Shown: in pieces, positions 45,436 to 54,868 of the stretch | Layout of the letters: each line of letters begins with the position of its first letter | How positions within the stretch are numbered: the stretch's first letter is position 1 | DNA from: Bacillota bacterium | Lineage (GTDB): Bacteria; Bacillota; Negativicutes; Sporomusales; CTSoil-080 | Assembly (NCBI GenBank): GCA_017889625.1 | Contig: JAGGAD010000023.1 | Span: 1-64,000 of the forward strand | Direction of reading: 5' to 3' | DNA: 64,000 nt | Notes under the pieces: generated by a model | Database searches by the model: none | Told to the model about the DNA's origin: nothing | What the model saw: the letters and a program-made list of their open reading frames with translations, nothing else | Translations under genes and position numbers: made by a program

Positions 45436-45956
45436 AAGGAATAGGTTATGAATTTGCCGCAAATACGGACGGTAGATGCATTTAGATATAAAATCGCTTG
45501 ATGGATTAGCAGCAACCGGTGAATTAGGCACCAGTGCTTCACAACTGATACCAGCAGACTAGCTTAATAAATATGAGTAGAACCCCCTAAGCGTGGTTCT
45601 ACTCATATTAGCTTTGGAAGATTTATATGTAAATGTGTTTAGATAGGGCATTTTATACATGAACCTGAATTAATGGTGTAAAAAGCTATGATATATTCTT
45701 GTCTAAAACTTTTAATTTGAGGTAACGATAATGTCACAGAAGCTATTTAAGGGGAAGCATTTTCAGTCTGAAATAATAATGATATGCGTTTGCTGGTAGC
45801 TCAAATAACCATTAAGTTACAGAATGTTGATGGAAATGATGGTTGAAAGAGGCGGAGGAAAAAATTTTCTTTTAATGAAATTTTTGCACCGGAGGCCAAT
45901 AGAGATGTGATACAATAATTGTTAGTGTAAATAATAAGAAAAGAAGGTATTTGTTC
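45423..45956. other. Gap with an orphan 14-base hairpin
   Basis: No gene seen. It contains a perfect hairpin at 45571-45608 (ATATGAGTAGAACC against its complement). Its owner is unclear, since no gene ends within 170 bases upstream. Confidence 0.5.
45571..45608. terminator. Orphan hairpin, likely terminator
   Basis: Perfect 14-base stem (45571-45584 and 45595-45608) with a ten-base loop. Followed by a weak TTA-rich stretch. Confidence 0.6.
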
Positions 45957-47336
45957 ATGGAAAGAAAAAATGTTTGGGCAAAATATGATAAAGCCGATTT
46001 AAAGGAATTAGAAGCGGTTAATAATGAATATCTAAATTTCTTAGATAACGGAAAGACCGAGCGAGAATGCGTTAAAACTGCTGTAAAAATGGTGGAAAAG
46101 TTTGGCTATAAAAATCTTGCTGATATCATAAAAAATAAAACCAAGTTAAAGGCCGGCGACAAAGTATACGCTACAAGCATGAAGAAAGCGATTGCTGTAT
46201 TTTTAATTGGTGAAAATCAAATTGAAGAAGGCATGAATATCTTGGGGGCGCACATAGACTCGCCCAGACTTGACATTAAGCAAAATCCATTATATGAGGA
46301 TACAGAGTTAGCTTATCTTGATACTCATTATTATGGCGGAATAAAAAAATATCAATGGGTTACGTTACCTCTGGCAATTCACGGTGTTGTAGTAAAAAAA
46401 GATGGAACGGTCGTAGAAATAGTAATTGGTGAAAATGAGAAAGATCCCGTTGTGTTTATTTCAGATTTGCTTATTCATTTATCGCATGAGCAACTTGAAA
46501 AGAAGGCAGATAAAGTAATTGAAGGCGAAGATCTTAATATCATTATCGGCAATAAGCCGTTAATCGGCGAAGAGAAAGATGCCGTAAGAAAACAGATTTT
46601 AAAACTTATCAAGGATACATATGATATTGAGGAAGAAGATTTTATTTCCGCCGAATTAGAAGTGGTTCCAGCGGGGAAAGCACGGGAAGCGGGAATTGAT
46701 AAAAGCATGATTATGGCTTACGGTCATGATGACAGGGTATGCGCTTATACTTCGCTAGCGGCAATGCTCGAATTTGACAGCGTAAAAACAACAGCTTGTA
46801 CAATCCTTGTGGACAAGGAAGAGATCGGTAGTGTTGGTGCAACTGGCATGCAATCAAAATTTTTTGAGAATACAGTAGCAGAAGTATTAAATGCAATGGG
46901 CGGGTATTCAGAGCTTATACTTAGAAGAACACTTGCTAATTCAAGAATGTTATCATCAGATGTTAGCGCAGCCTTTGATCCCACGTTTGCTTCCGCTTTT
47001 GAGAAGAAAAATGCCGCTTATTTTGCCAAAGGTATGGTATTCAACAAATTTACCGGCGCAAGGGGAAAATCAGGTTCAAATGATGCAAATGCAGAATATA
47101 TTGGAAGATTAAGATGTATTTTAGATGAACATAAAGTTGCATATCAGACAGCAGAACTGGGAAAAGTTGATGTAGGCGGTGGCGGTACGATTGCCTATAT
47201 TTTATCGCTTTATGGGATGGAAGTAATAGACTGTGGTGTTGCTGTGCTTAATATGCATGCTCCTTGGGAAGTTGTAAGCAAGGCGGATGTATACGAAACT
47301 AAAAAGGGTTATATGGCATTTTTATCTTCAATATAA
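45957..47336 (+). CDS. M18-family aminopeptidase
   Basis: A 459-residue dodecameric zinc aminopeptidase of family M18 (aminopeptidase I/DAP type), removing N-terminal residues from peptides in the cytoplasm. G-A-H-I-D-S-P-R-L-D gives the first zinc His and catalytic Asp. L-V-D-K-E-E-I-G-S supplies the catalytic Glu pair, Y-G-H-D-D-R-V-C-A-Y is the bridging region, and N-M-H-A-P-W-E has the last His. ATG 45957 follows AGAAGG ten bases upstream. Its AAA/GAA/ATT-rich codon use differs from the GC-richer genes around 42464, consistent with clostridial-type transfer. Confidence 0.92.
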   Translation: MERKNVWAKYDKADLKELEAVNNEYLNFLDNGKTERECVKTAVKMVEKFGYKNLADIIKNKTKLKAGDKVYATSMKKAIAVFLIGENQIEEGMNILGAHIDSPRLDIKQNPLYEDTELAYLDTHYYGGIKKYQWVTLPLAIHGVVVKKDGTVVEIVIGENEKDPVVFISDLLIHLSHEQLEKKADKVIEGEDLNIIIGNKPLIGEEKDAVRKQILKLIKDTYDIEEEDFISAELEVVPAGKAREAGIDKSMIMAYGHDDRVCAYTSLAAMLEFDSVKTTACTILVDKEEIGSVGATGMQSKFFENTVAEVLNAMGGYSELILRRTLANSRMLSSDVSAAFDPTFASAFEKKNAAYFAKGMVFNKFTGARGKSGSNDANAEYIGRLRCILDEHKVAYQTAELGKVDVGGGGTIAYILSLYGMEVIDCGVAVLNMHAPWEVVSKADVYETKKGYMAFLSSI

Positions 47337-47376
47337 GCGATCACAGTGACACTATTAACCAGAAAATTTGTGTACA

Positions 47377-47433
47377 GCTCTCCTAAAGGTGGACAGTGAA
47401 AATGTAAAACTGTTCACCTTTAGGAGAGCATTT
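47377..47433 (+). terminator. Terminator of the aminopeptidase gene
   Basis: Arms 47377-47391 and 47415-47429 pair perfectly over 15 bases, with a further ACAG/CTGT stem inside. Confidence 0.85.
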
Positions 47434-47605
47434 TCTATTGGCTGGAAAGAGTGGGTTTGTGATTGGCAGGTTAGACTTAAAGTTGATGGAATAGGACCGT
47501 CCCCGCTGTCGCTTGTGAAGTTTACACTTGGTTGTATTTTCAATTAGTGATAATATTATGTCATATAATACTTTAAATCAATATTAAAATATAATGGAGG
47601 TAATG

Positions 47606-48566
47606 ATGGTTCTTAAAACAATGAAAGCATTAGTTTATCATGGACCGGGAAAGATTAGTCTTGATGATGTTCCAATACCAACAATTAAGAAGCCCACCGA
47701 TGTGATTTTAAAGGTGACACTTTCTGCAATCTGCGGAAGTGATATTCATATAACGGAAGGTCATACAACAGTAGAGTATCCTAAAATCGTTGGCCACGAA
47801 TTTTGCGGTGAGGTCGTTGAAATCGGCACTGAAGTCAGTAAGCTGGCAGTTGGCGATAAAGTTGCGGTATCGTGCTCAAGCCGAATATATTAGATTGCCG
47901 TTCGCGGAAAACTACTGCTATAAAATTCCGGATGATATGACGGAAGAAGATCTTATTTTTGTTGGGGATATACTTTCAACCGGCTATTATGCTTCTTTGA
48001 AGGCTAATATTAAACCTGGTGATACTGTGGTTGTTATCGGTACGGGTCCTGTGGGTATGTGTGCTATGGAAACGGCAAAACTATTTGGTCCATCAAAGAT
48101 TATAGCAGTGAATAGAAACCAGGAGAGACTCGATTTTTGTATGCAGCATGGGCTTTCTGACATCGGTTTAAATCCGAAAAAAGTTGATGTTGTTGAGGAA
48201 GTATTGAAATATACTGATGGTCATGGCGCAGATTGTGTAATTGAAGCCGTAGGTGCGGAGGAAACGCTAAGACAGGCTATTGAAACGGTAAGGGTAGGTG
48301 GCAATGTTTCTACAGTAGGCGTTTATTCTCAGTCGATTACCCTTCCGATGCAGTATTATTGGACCAAGAATCTTACATTATCTTGGGGATTTGTAACCGT
48401 TGACCATATACCAGAATTGATTAAGCTGATTCAAACCGGAAAAATTAACACTAAATTCTTAGCAACACATAAAGCGCCGCTCAATGATATTGTTAAAGGT
48501 TATGATGTTTTTAAAAACAGAAAAGAAAATTGTATTAAATGGCTAGTAACTCCTTATGAAAGCTAG
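47606..48566 (+). pseudogene. Zinc alcohol dehydrogenase, broken by an internal deletion
   Basis: The first part (47606-47893) encodes the N-terminus of a zinc-dependent medium-chain dehydrogenase: M-K-A-L-V-Y-H-G-P-G-K, C-G-S-D-I-H (catalytic zinc Cys), G-H-E-F-C-G-E-V-V and V-G-D-K-V-A-V-S-C. The second part, in another frame (from about 47870), resumes at Q-A-E-Y-I-R-L-P-F-A and continues through the NAD-binding G-T-G-P-V-G-M-C to the end. The missing piece is the structural-zinc lobe with its four cysteines (about 35-40 residues). A single out-of-frame deletion near 47873 explains both. ATG 47606 follows GGAGG. Not functional as it stands. Confidence 0.85.
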
Positions 48567-48614
48567 GGTTTTTCACTAATTTAAGCAATGACGTTAGTTA
48601 TGCTAAAGCAGCAT

Positions 48615-48637
48615 CACCCGTCAAACGGGTGTTTTAC
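48615..48637 (+). terminator. Terminator of the alcohol dehydrogenase relic
   Basis: CACCCG (48615-48620) pairs with CGGGTG (48626-48631), then TTTT. Confidence 0.8.
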
Positions 48638-48723
48638 TCGACAGTTATCGGCTGGCGTCTAAAGAGGCTGGATTTTACTTTGTTTAAGCCTACATAATTG
48701 TATAGAAGCCGAAAACAGGCTGG

Positions 48724-48813
48724 TTGATCTGGCGATATGATAATGATATAATAAATTTTGCAACGTGTAGTTATAACAACGTAAGTCCAGTTGTTATATC
48801 TGCGCGTTTTTTT
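48724..48813 (+). promoter_or_regulatory. Promoter plus immediate terminator (attenuator-like leader)
   Basis: TTGATC (48724-48729), 17 bases, TATAAT (48747-48752), and only about 20 bases later a hairpin TATAACAAC/GTTGTTATA (48772-48780 and 48790-48798) with eight T (48806-48813). Either a small RNA or a conditional terminator controlling the gene at 48879. Confidence 0.6.
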
Positions 48814-48878
48814 TGCATTTTAGGGGTGAAATGGCGTTTAATTAATGAGTTGTAATTTACGTAGATTTGAGGCAAGCG

Positions 48879-49898
48879 ATGATTAAATTTGAAAGAAATA
48901 CAGAACTAAATAGAGCAATGAAGAACCTCCTGCGTTCGATGGTTGATGTAGATGACTATGTCACGGCTATTCTTAATTATACGGAACGGGTTCTTACGCC
49001 GCAGAAGGAAAAAGAACTGATAAAGATATTGAAAAAATACAAGATTCCTCATGACGGTTTGAAATATGATGTGAAAATCCTGACAGAGAATCCGTATTTT
49101 AGGGATGTTAAACTTGACAGCGTGGAGTCCAAGACGGTGAAGTATGAGAGGGACACCATCAGGAAAAGAACTTTAATGAGCATGAATTTTCATCAGCCGG
49201 TGGGAAAATACCTGTTCCACTATCATCCAATCGGATATTTTGCAACAGATCTTGGTTTACCAGTCCTGAAAGAAGGCGGGAAGGTATGGATGTCACCTGT
49301 GATCAGTGAAATAGCGAGCATGGGAGACGGAATTGCAAAAGGGCAGGGAAAATGCTTGACCATGGGGCTGGGAATTGGATTTCTCCCATATCTTTGGTTG
49401 TTGAAGGATGAGGTCGAGAGTGTCACGGTGGTGGAAGTTAATGCTGATGTTATCCAGCTCTTTGAGACTTATATCCGGCCACAGTTCAAGACGGACAAGA
49501 AGCTCGAAATTATTCACGGTGATGCCTTTGATTATTATAACGAAGCGTTCTTGAATCAGTTTGACTATGTGTATGTGGACTTCTGGGAATCTAGCGGAGA
49601 TGGCTTGGGATTGTATACCAGGCTGATGCAGAAGCGGCTAGGCCTGCCGCAGATTGACTACTGGGTCGAGGATTCTATGCTCTACGATGTGAAATACATC
49701 CTAGCCCCGTATCTTTGCGCCATGTATGAAGGAAAGAGTGCAGCCAATTTTATTTTCTCTTTTGACGGTGATTTGAAGGAACTGGCGAATAAAGTAAATC
49801 GATACTTTAAGACCAGGAATGACGTGATAAGGACAGAAGCTGAGTTGTTGGGTATTATACATGGGAAAGAAGTTTTGCGAGAGATACTCGCACAATAG
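48879..49898 (+). CDS. Spermidine-synthase-like / SAM-binding fold protein
   Basis: A 339-residue protein. The C-terminal two thirds hold a Rossmann methyltransferase or spermidine-synthase-like core: C-L-T-M-G-L-G-I-G-F-L-P-Y (motif I, about residues 166-178), V-T-V-V-E-V-N-A-D-V (acidic strand-2 end), H-G-D-A-F-D-Y and F-D-Y-V-Y-V-D-F-W. The N-terminal 120 residues are helical without a known domain. ATG 48879 lies behind GAGGC; a TTG at 48867 is the alternative. The substrate is unknown. It follows a leader with promoter and terminator, so it may be attenuated. Confidence 0.65.
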   Translation: MIKFERNTELNRAMKNLLRSMVDVDDYVTAILNYTERVLTPQKEKELIKILKKYKIPHDGLKYDVKILTENPYFRDVKLDSVESKTVKYERDTIRKRTLMSMNFHQPVGKYLFHYHPIGYFATDLGLPVLKEGGKVWMSPVISEIASMGDGIAKGQGKCLTMGLGIGFLPYLWLLKDEVESVTVVEVNADVIQLFETYIRPQFKTDKKLEIIHGDAFDYYNEAFLNQFDYVYVDFWESSGDGLGLYTRLMQKRLGLPQIDYWVEDSMLYDVKYILAPYLCAMYEGKSAANFIFSFDGDLKELANKVNRYFKTRNDVIRTEAELLGIIHGKEVLREILAQ

Positions 49899-50010
49899 TA
49901 TTAAACGAATTAAAAGTGCTGGTCTATTGCGACGATTAAGTTTTGTAGGGAATTTGCAAGCTGAAAAAATACCTTGCAAAATCATATTATATAGAAATGA
50001 GTGAATAAAT

Positions 50011-50511
50011 ATGGACTCAATATTTATCAGGCGCAGTGTAAGAAAATATCTAAACCAGCCAGTTGAAAGCGAAAAAGTGGAGCAACTGCTGAAAGCGGCC
50101 ATGCAGGCACCTTCAGCAGGTAATCAGCAGCCTTGGGAATTTATCGTTGTTCAGGATAAGAAATTGTTGTCTAAGCTGTCCCTATTGAGTCCGTATGCAG
50201 GACCGATTAATGAAGCCGCGGTTGCGATAGTTATGCTGGGGAATAAGGAAAACGTGAAGTTTCCCGAATATTTGCAGCAGGATCTTTCGGCGGCAACTCA
50301 AAATTTGCTATTACAAGCAGTTGAATTAGATTTAGGTGCGGTTTGGCTTGGTGTTGCACCAATAGAAGAACGAATGAAATATATTATGGAGTTGTTTGAT
50401 TTGCCGGAGTCTATTATGCCATTTGCGGTAATACCAATAGGATATCCTGAGACAGAAAATAAATATATTGATCGATACGAAAAAGTAAAAGTTCATTATG
50501 GTAGATATTAA
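50011..50511 (+). CDS. Nitroreductase-family FMN oxidoreductase
   Basis: A 166-residue FMN-dependent nitroreductase-fold protein. The opening I-F-I-R-R-S-V-R-K-Y, the A-P-S-A-G-N-Q-Q-P-W-E-F loop (FMN phosphate) and the G-A-V-W-L-G-V segment are family marks; the C-terminal F-A-V-I-P-I-G-Y-P is typical of the short NfnB/YdgI-like group. Functions in the family include reduction of nitroaromatics, quinones or enones with NAD(P)H. ATG 50011 has a weak site (GAGTGAATAA). Monocistronic. Confidence 0.88.
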   Translation: MDSIFIRRSVRKYLNQPVESEKVEQLLKAAMQAPSAGNQQPWEFIVVQDKKLLSKLSLLSPYAGPINEAAVAIVMLGNKENVKFPEYLQQDLSAATQNLLLQAVELDLGAVWLGVAPIEERMKYIMELFDLPESIMPFAVIPIGYPETENKYIDRYEKVKVHYGRY

Positions 50512-50677
50512 AATGAAATCAATTTTCTGATCAGGTAGAACTAGCAGCGAAATTACATACATTGGTTAGCGTTATTTGATTTTTTAAAAATGTTTTGAGG
50601 TATATACAATTTGGAATTAAATCATTTTTTGAGGATCAAGTCAATTGTCATATTTCAAAAGTGAAGGGGAAATGGCT

Positions 50678-51541
50678 GTGAAAAAGATCATTATTTTGTT
50701 GGTCGTGTTTATGTTTGCGATTCCAGTTATGAGTGTGCAGGCAGTAGCAAGCAAAGGAAAAATATTATTAGTTGCATCTAGTACAAGCACTCTAGAACTT
50801 AAAGACCATCGAAGTATGGCAACGGGTTTCTATCTTAACGAACTTGCAGTTCCAGCCCTACGACTAATTGAAGAAGGCTATGAGGTTGTTGTAGCAACTC
50901 CAAACGGCAATAAGCCGGTTATGGATGCGCATTCTAGCAATGCTAAACTTTTCGGCAATGATCAGGCTGCTCTGCAACGGGCGCTTCACTTTGTCGATAC
51001 ATACCCAAGCATTCAGCACCCGATTACATTGAAGGAGGCCGTTGACAGTGGCTTGGATCAATATTCTGGCATTTATGTTCCAGGCGGTCATGCGCCAATG
51101 AACGATTTGATACAGGATGCTAGTTTAGGCGAGGTGCTACGTTATTTTCATCAACAAGCGAAACCTACAGCTTTTTTATGTCATGGACCAATTGCGGCAT
51201 TGGCGGCGCTGACCGATGCATCAGCCTATCGGAAAGCGCTTGTAAACGGAGACTTTGATGCGCAGAAGTCAACTAGTGTAAACTGGCAGTATGCTGGCTA
51301 TCATATGACGGTTTTCTCCAATGTGGAAGAGTATCCGGGTGAGAAGAAACTTCAGGGGCAAGTGCCGTTTTATGTCGCTGACGCTTTACAGATCGCGGGT
51401 GGCATAGTTGAACATGGGCCAATTATGAAGAGTTATGTTGTGCGAGATAGAGAACTGATTACTGGTCAAAACCCGGCTTCGGATCATGCGCTTGCTGAGG
51501 AACTTATTAAAGCATTAAACGAAAAACAAGCAGGTAAATAA
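50678..51541 (+). CDS. Exported DJ-1/PfpI (Hsp31-like) protein
   Basis: A 287-residue protein of the class I glutamine amidotransferase-like superfamily. GTG 50678, eight bases after AAGGGG, is followed by a clear signal peptide (hydrophobic I-I-I-L-L-V-V-F-M-F-A-I-P-V, cleavage near V-Q-A-V-A). The catalytic cysteine is C168 in F-L-C-H-G-P, with G-I-Y-V-P-G-G-H-A-P-M as the Glu/oxyanion loop and D-G at the start of the fold. Hsp31/YhbO-like members act as chaperones, glyoxalases or deglycases and are normally cytoplasmic; export is unusual. A terminator follows at 51600. Confidence 0.85.
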   Translation: MKKIIILLVVFMFAIPVMSVQAVASKGKILLVASSTSTLELKDHRSMATGFYLNELAVPALRLIEEGYEVVVATPNGNKPVMDAHSSNAKLFGNDQAALQRALHFVDTYPSIQHPITLKEAVDSGLDQYSGIYVPGGHAPMNDLIQDASLGEVLRYFHQQAKPTAFLCHGPIAALAALTDASAYRKALVNGDFDAQKSTSVNWQYAGYHMTVFSNVEEYPGEKKLQGQVPFYVADALQIAGGIVEHGPIMKSYVVRDRELITGQNPASDHALAEELIKALNEKQAGK

Positions 51542-51599
51542 TCGTTTGAATAGGTAGGAGATTATATGGCTTAATGCACAAGAATACGGGAAATTGATC

Positions 51600-51632
51600 G
51601 AAAGAGGAACTAAAACTTCCTCTTTCTCTTTT
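51600..51632 (+). terminator. Terminator of the DJ-1/PfpI gene
   Basis: GAAAGAGGAA (51600-51609) pairs perfectly with TTCCTCTTTC (51617-51626), then TCTTTT. Confidence 0.85.
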
Positions 51633-51713
51633 AGCGTTAGCATGAGGCAATCAAACAGTGAAATTGAGTGATGGGAAGAATGCTTTCATTATATTTAGGG
51701 AGTTATTAATTAA

Positions 51714-52874
51714 ATGGAAAGTAATTCAATATTAAACAACAAACAGTTTATTTCAATCTTTCTTATAGCGTTTTTAGTGTATTTTTCAAATGGTATGCTT
51801 GCACAAACCTTGCCTAAATATGCATTTGATTTAGGTGCTACGTCGCAAATCATTGGAGTACTGTCAGGCACTTTTGCGATGTGTGCCCTGCTGCTTCGTC
51901 CTGTTTCGGGGCTGATGGTGGATAATGAGGATAGAAGGCTGTTGCTTCGCATCACCATCGGGGTTATTTTAGTGTCAGTTACCGGATTAACATTTTCTAA
52001 ACAAGTATGGCTGCTAATCGTATTTCGCGGTATCAATGGACTGGGCTGGGGCATTGGCTCAACCTTGTGTATGACAATAGCCTCCAGTTGTTTTAGCAAG
52101 GAAAAATTGGGTTCGGGAATTGGCATTTACGGATTAGGCCAAACCATTGCCCAGGCAATTGCGCCGGTGATTGGGTTAAATGTGGCACAAGCTTATAGTT
52201 ATAATTTCCTATATCAGTTCAATGTCATTATTTGTGCGGCAGCGTTCGTACTTACATATTTTATTAAGCTTGATACGTCGTCAAAAAAAGAGCGAAAATA
52301 TTCGGTAAGCCTGAAGGAAATGGTATGCTTGTCGGCTATCCCGCCTAGCGTAGTGACTTTATGTAATAGCATCGCACAAGCTTCTGTAACCGCATTTCTG
52401 GTCATCTTTGCCAATAGCATTTCGGTGACTCAAATTGGCGTGTTTTTTACCGTCCAGGCGGCTATTGTACTCGTTGCCAGACCACTTTGGGGAAAGTTGA
52501 CAGACAAATATGGTTGTTTAAAGGTTATCATACCCTGTGAGTTTCTCATTGCGTCTGGCTTGTTGACTATTTTCTTTTCCCAGGCCCTGTGGCAGTTTCT
52601 TCTTGCCGCCGTGCTTGTTGGCGCGGGAACGGCAGGCAATCAGCCAGTACTTATGGCGGAATGTATTAGACGAGCGCCTCCCGAGCAACGGGGAAGAGCC
52701 AGTAATACCAGTTATATGGGAACTGATATCGGGGGAGTTGTTGGCAGTAATCTAGCCGGCCTGCTGGTTACTTTGATTGGGTATCGAAATTTATATTTAA
52801 TTTTTATATTGCCAATTTTAATGGCTACTTTTATGTACACTGTTTTTGAAAAAAGAAGGGTTGGCAATTTGTAA
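51714..52874 (+). CDS. MFS transporter, 12 helices
   Basis: A 386-residue major facilitator of the drug/sugar-efflux type (YfcJ/AraJ-like). The first half shows L-L-R-P-V-S-G-L-M-V-D and R-G-I-N-G-L-G-W-G; the second half V-A-R-P-L-W-G-K-L-T-D-K-Y-G, the conserved loop motif A. Twelve hydrophobic segments are seen. ATG 51714 follows GGGAG. There is no regulatory or enzyme gene in the unit, so the substrate is unknown. Confidence 0.85.
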   Translation: MESNSILNNKQFISIFLIAFLVYFSNGMLAQTLPKYAFDLGATSQIIGVLSGTFAMCALLLRPVSGLMVDNEDRRLLLRITIGVILVSVTGLTFSKQVWLLIVFRGINGLGWGIGSTLCMTIASSCFSKEKLGSGIGIYGLGQTIAQAIAPVIGLNVAQAYSYNFLYQFNVIICAAAFVLTYFIKLDTSSKKERKYSVSLKEMVCLSAIPPSVVTLCNSIAQASVTAFLVIFANSISVTQIGVFFTVQAAIVLVARPLWGKLTDKYGCLKVIIPCEFLIASGLLTIFFSQALWQFLLAAVLVGAGTAGNQPVLMAECIRRAPPEQRGRASNTSYMGTDIGGVVGSNLAGLLVTLIGYRNLYLIFILPILMATFMYTVFEKRRVGNL

Positions 52875-53242
52875 AGTGTCAAAATTTGATTTTTTTCCTG
52901 CCGAGGAAGCGCGGAACAACCGTTAAAGTTAATATGAGTATATTTCGGGCGCGAAATAATCTCGATGAGAGTTTAAAGACAATATAGGCAGTACAAGGCT
53001 TCGCTGGCTTTGCACTGCCTTGTTTTTGTGTTCGGAAAGAGTGCACTGTCCCCGTGAGAAAGAAGTGTTTATATAGTTAGTTGGGTACTGGTATGAGATT
53101 AGGGGAAATAATATACGTGGTATTTGGCTGGAAGACGGGAACTATATACGTGAAACCGGCGGTGGGGTTTAATTTGGAGATATACCATGGGCTGGATAAT
53201 TTGATATAATAAATAGTTGGTTGAATTTTTATTTGATTTATT
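52875..53242. other. Gap with the second copy of the intergenic element
   Basis: It contains the repeat copy B (52937-53027) and about 200 bases without further features, apart from a short GTCCCC-containing stretch also seen near 47500. Confidence 0.5.
52937..53027 (+). repeat. Intergenic element, copy B, ending in a hairpin
   Basis: This is the partner of copy A (16601-16695): same ordered blocks AGTATATTTCG, AAATAAT, GATGAGAGTT, ATAGGCAGTAC and AGGCTTCG. The terminal hairpin pairs AGGCAGT with ACTGCCT (about 52986-53020), followed by TTGTTTTTG. It lies downstream of the MFS gene and 215 bases before the GGDEF/HD-GYP gene. Orientation matches copy A. Confidence 0.6.
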
Positions 53243-54868
53243 ATGCCAATTTTTACCGTTAACGGAAAGGGCGTGCTCTATACGACAAGCAAAAATTACG
53301 CAGTAAAAATTTCGTTAGTATATCTTTTGTTTGGGATATTGTGGATTTTATTATCCGATAGTTTAATCGGATTTTTATCTTTAAATAGAGAGATTGTAAT
53401 TTGGTTTTCTGTTATTAAGGGCTGGATTTTTGTTGGCTTATCCGCTTTGCTTATTTACATTGTCGGTAAGCGGTATATGCAAAAATTAGCTAATGCTAAC
53501 CAGTTGCAACAAGAAATTTTGCAGGCTATGCCTGATTTAATTCTACGGATAGATAGCCAGGGGATATTTATCGACTATAATAAACCGCCCGATTTTGATT
53601 TATATGTTTCGCCGAAACAATTTTTAGGGAAAAGCGTTTTTGATGTTTTTCCCCAAAAAATTGCCGAAAGAGCGATTGAGCATATTAAAAATACCATCAT
53701 TAGTGGGAAGATACAATTAATTGAGTATCAGCTACCACAAAATAGCAAAGTGCATTACTTTGAAGCTCGCTTTGTCAAAAGTGGCGAGGCCGAGGTAATG
53801 GCTATAGTCAGAGAAATTACTTATAAAAAGCAAATTGAGCAAAGGTTGGAATTCCTTAGCTTAAATGATTCACTTACTGAAGTACACAACCGGGCCTATT
53901 TTGAGGAGCAAATCCGTAAGATTCGCAGTAATGATGGTGAAAATCCGGGCATTATTGTCTGTGATGTTGATGGTCTTAAATTAATTAATGATGCACTAGG
54001 TCACTTCGCAGGCGATCAATTACTCAAGGCCGCAGCCCAAATACTGAGTTCTTGCACATTTTTCCCCGATGTTATCGCCAGAATTGGCGGTGACGAATTT
54101 GCAATAATTGTGTCAAATCCTAAGAAACAAAAAATGAATGAGCTAGCTAGGACAATTAAAATAGCTGTAGAGAAATATAACCAAAGTAACCCCAAGCTTC
54201 CGTTAAGCCTTTCCTGCGGTTGGGCAATTGGTTCTGAGGACATCAGTGTGCTGTTTAAGGAAGCGGATAACAACATGTATCGCGAAAAAATGCGTAAGGG
54301 GATCGGTACACATAGTGCAGTGGTACAAGCAATGATACGGGCTTTAGAAACCAGGGATTATATTACGGAAGGGCATGCTGAGCGTGTTGAAATACTAATC
54401 GAAGAATTTGCGCAGAAAATGCAACTGGCTGACTCAATGATTGCCGATTTGAAGCTGCTGGCAAAATTTCATGATATCGGGAAAGTGGGAATTCCGGATG
54501 ACATTTTATTTAATCCGGGAAAACTAACGGCTGATGAAAGTACGGTTTTGCGCCGTCACTGTGATATTGGGTTCCGGATAGCGAAATCAGTGCCGGACTT
54601 AGCGCCTATTGCCGATTGGATTTTAAAGCATCATGAATGGTGGAATGGCAAAGGATATCCCCTTAACCTTGTTGGTGAAGAAATTCCCTTGGCTTGTCGG
54701 ATGTTGGCGATAGCCGATGCTTTTGATGCCATGACGAATGACCGCCCATACCGCAAAGCCATGAATTATCAAGAAGCTATCAATGAACTACAGCGCTGTG
54801 CTGGAACACAATTTGATCCGGTTCTTACTGAAAGTTTCATTGAAATAATAACTAACTTACCTACATGA
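53243..54868 (+). CDS. PAS-GGDEF-HD-GYP cyclic-di-GMP protein
   Basis: A 541-residue signalling protein. Two transmembrane helices (about 20-40 and 52-72) are followed by a PAS domain (about 85-185; Q-A-M-P-D-L-I-L-R-I-D), a GGDEF domain with the intact site R-I-G-G-D-E-F (282-286) and an HD-GYP domain with H410-D411 (F-H-D-I-G-K-V-G-I-P), K-H-H-E-W-W and G-K-G-Y-P. Both cyclase and phosphodiesterase motifs are intact, so it may both make and degrade cyclic-di-GMP. ATG 53243 has no good site; GTG 53273 is an alternative with AAAGGG but short spacing. Confidence 0.9.
   Translation: MPIFTVNGKGVLYTTSKNYAVKISLVYLLFGILWILLSDSLIGFLSLNREIVIWFSVIKGWIFVGLSALLIYIVGKRYMQKLANANQLQQEILQAMPDLILRIDSQGIFIDYNKPPDFDLYVSPKQFLGKSVFDVFPQKIAERAIEHIKNTIISGKIQLIEYQLPQNSKVHYFEARFVKSGEAEVMAIVREITYKKQIEQRLEFLSLNDSLTEVHNRAYFEEQIRKIRSNDGENPGIIVCDVDGLKLINDALGHFAGDQLLKAAAQILSSCTFFPDVIARIGGDEFAIIVSNPKKQKMNELARTIKIAVEKYNQSNPKLPLSLSCGWAIGSEDISVLFKEADNNMYREKMRKGIGTHSAVVQAMIRALETRDYITEGHAERVEILIEEFAQKMQLADSMIADLKLLAKFHDIGKVGIPDDILFNPGKLTADESTVLRRHCDIGFRIAKSVPDLAPIADWILKHHEWWNGKGYPLNLVGEEIPLACRMLAIADAFDAMTNDRPYRKAMNYQEAINELQRCAGTQFDPVLTESFIEIITNLPT

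Larger units (their letters stand above)
48567..48878. other. Gap with ADH terminator and a short terminated leader unit
   Basis: The hairpin at 48615-48631 ends the dehydrogenase relic. A promoter at 48724-48752 and a terminator at 48772-48813 bracket a transcript of about 50 bases upstream of the next gene. Confidence 0.6.

Noticed and set aside
47490-47525. GTCCCC-containing tracts near 47500 and 53045, resembling repeats seen around mobile elements.
   Set aside because: Only short fragments, no ends or transposase; cannot be called a mobile element.
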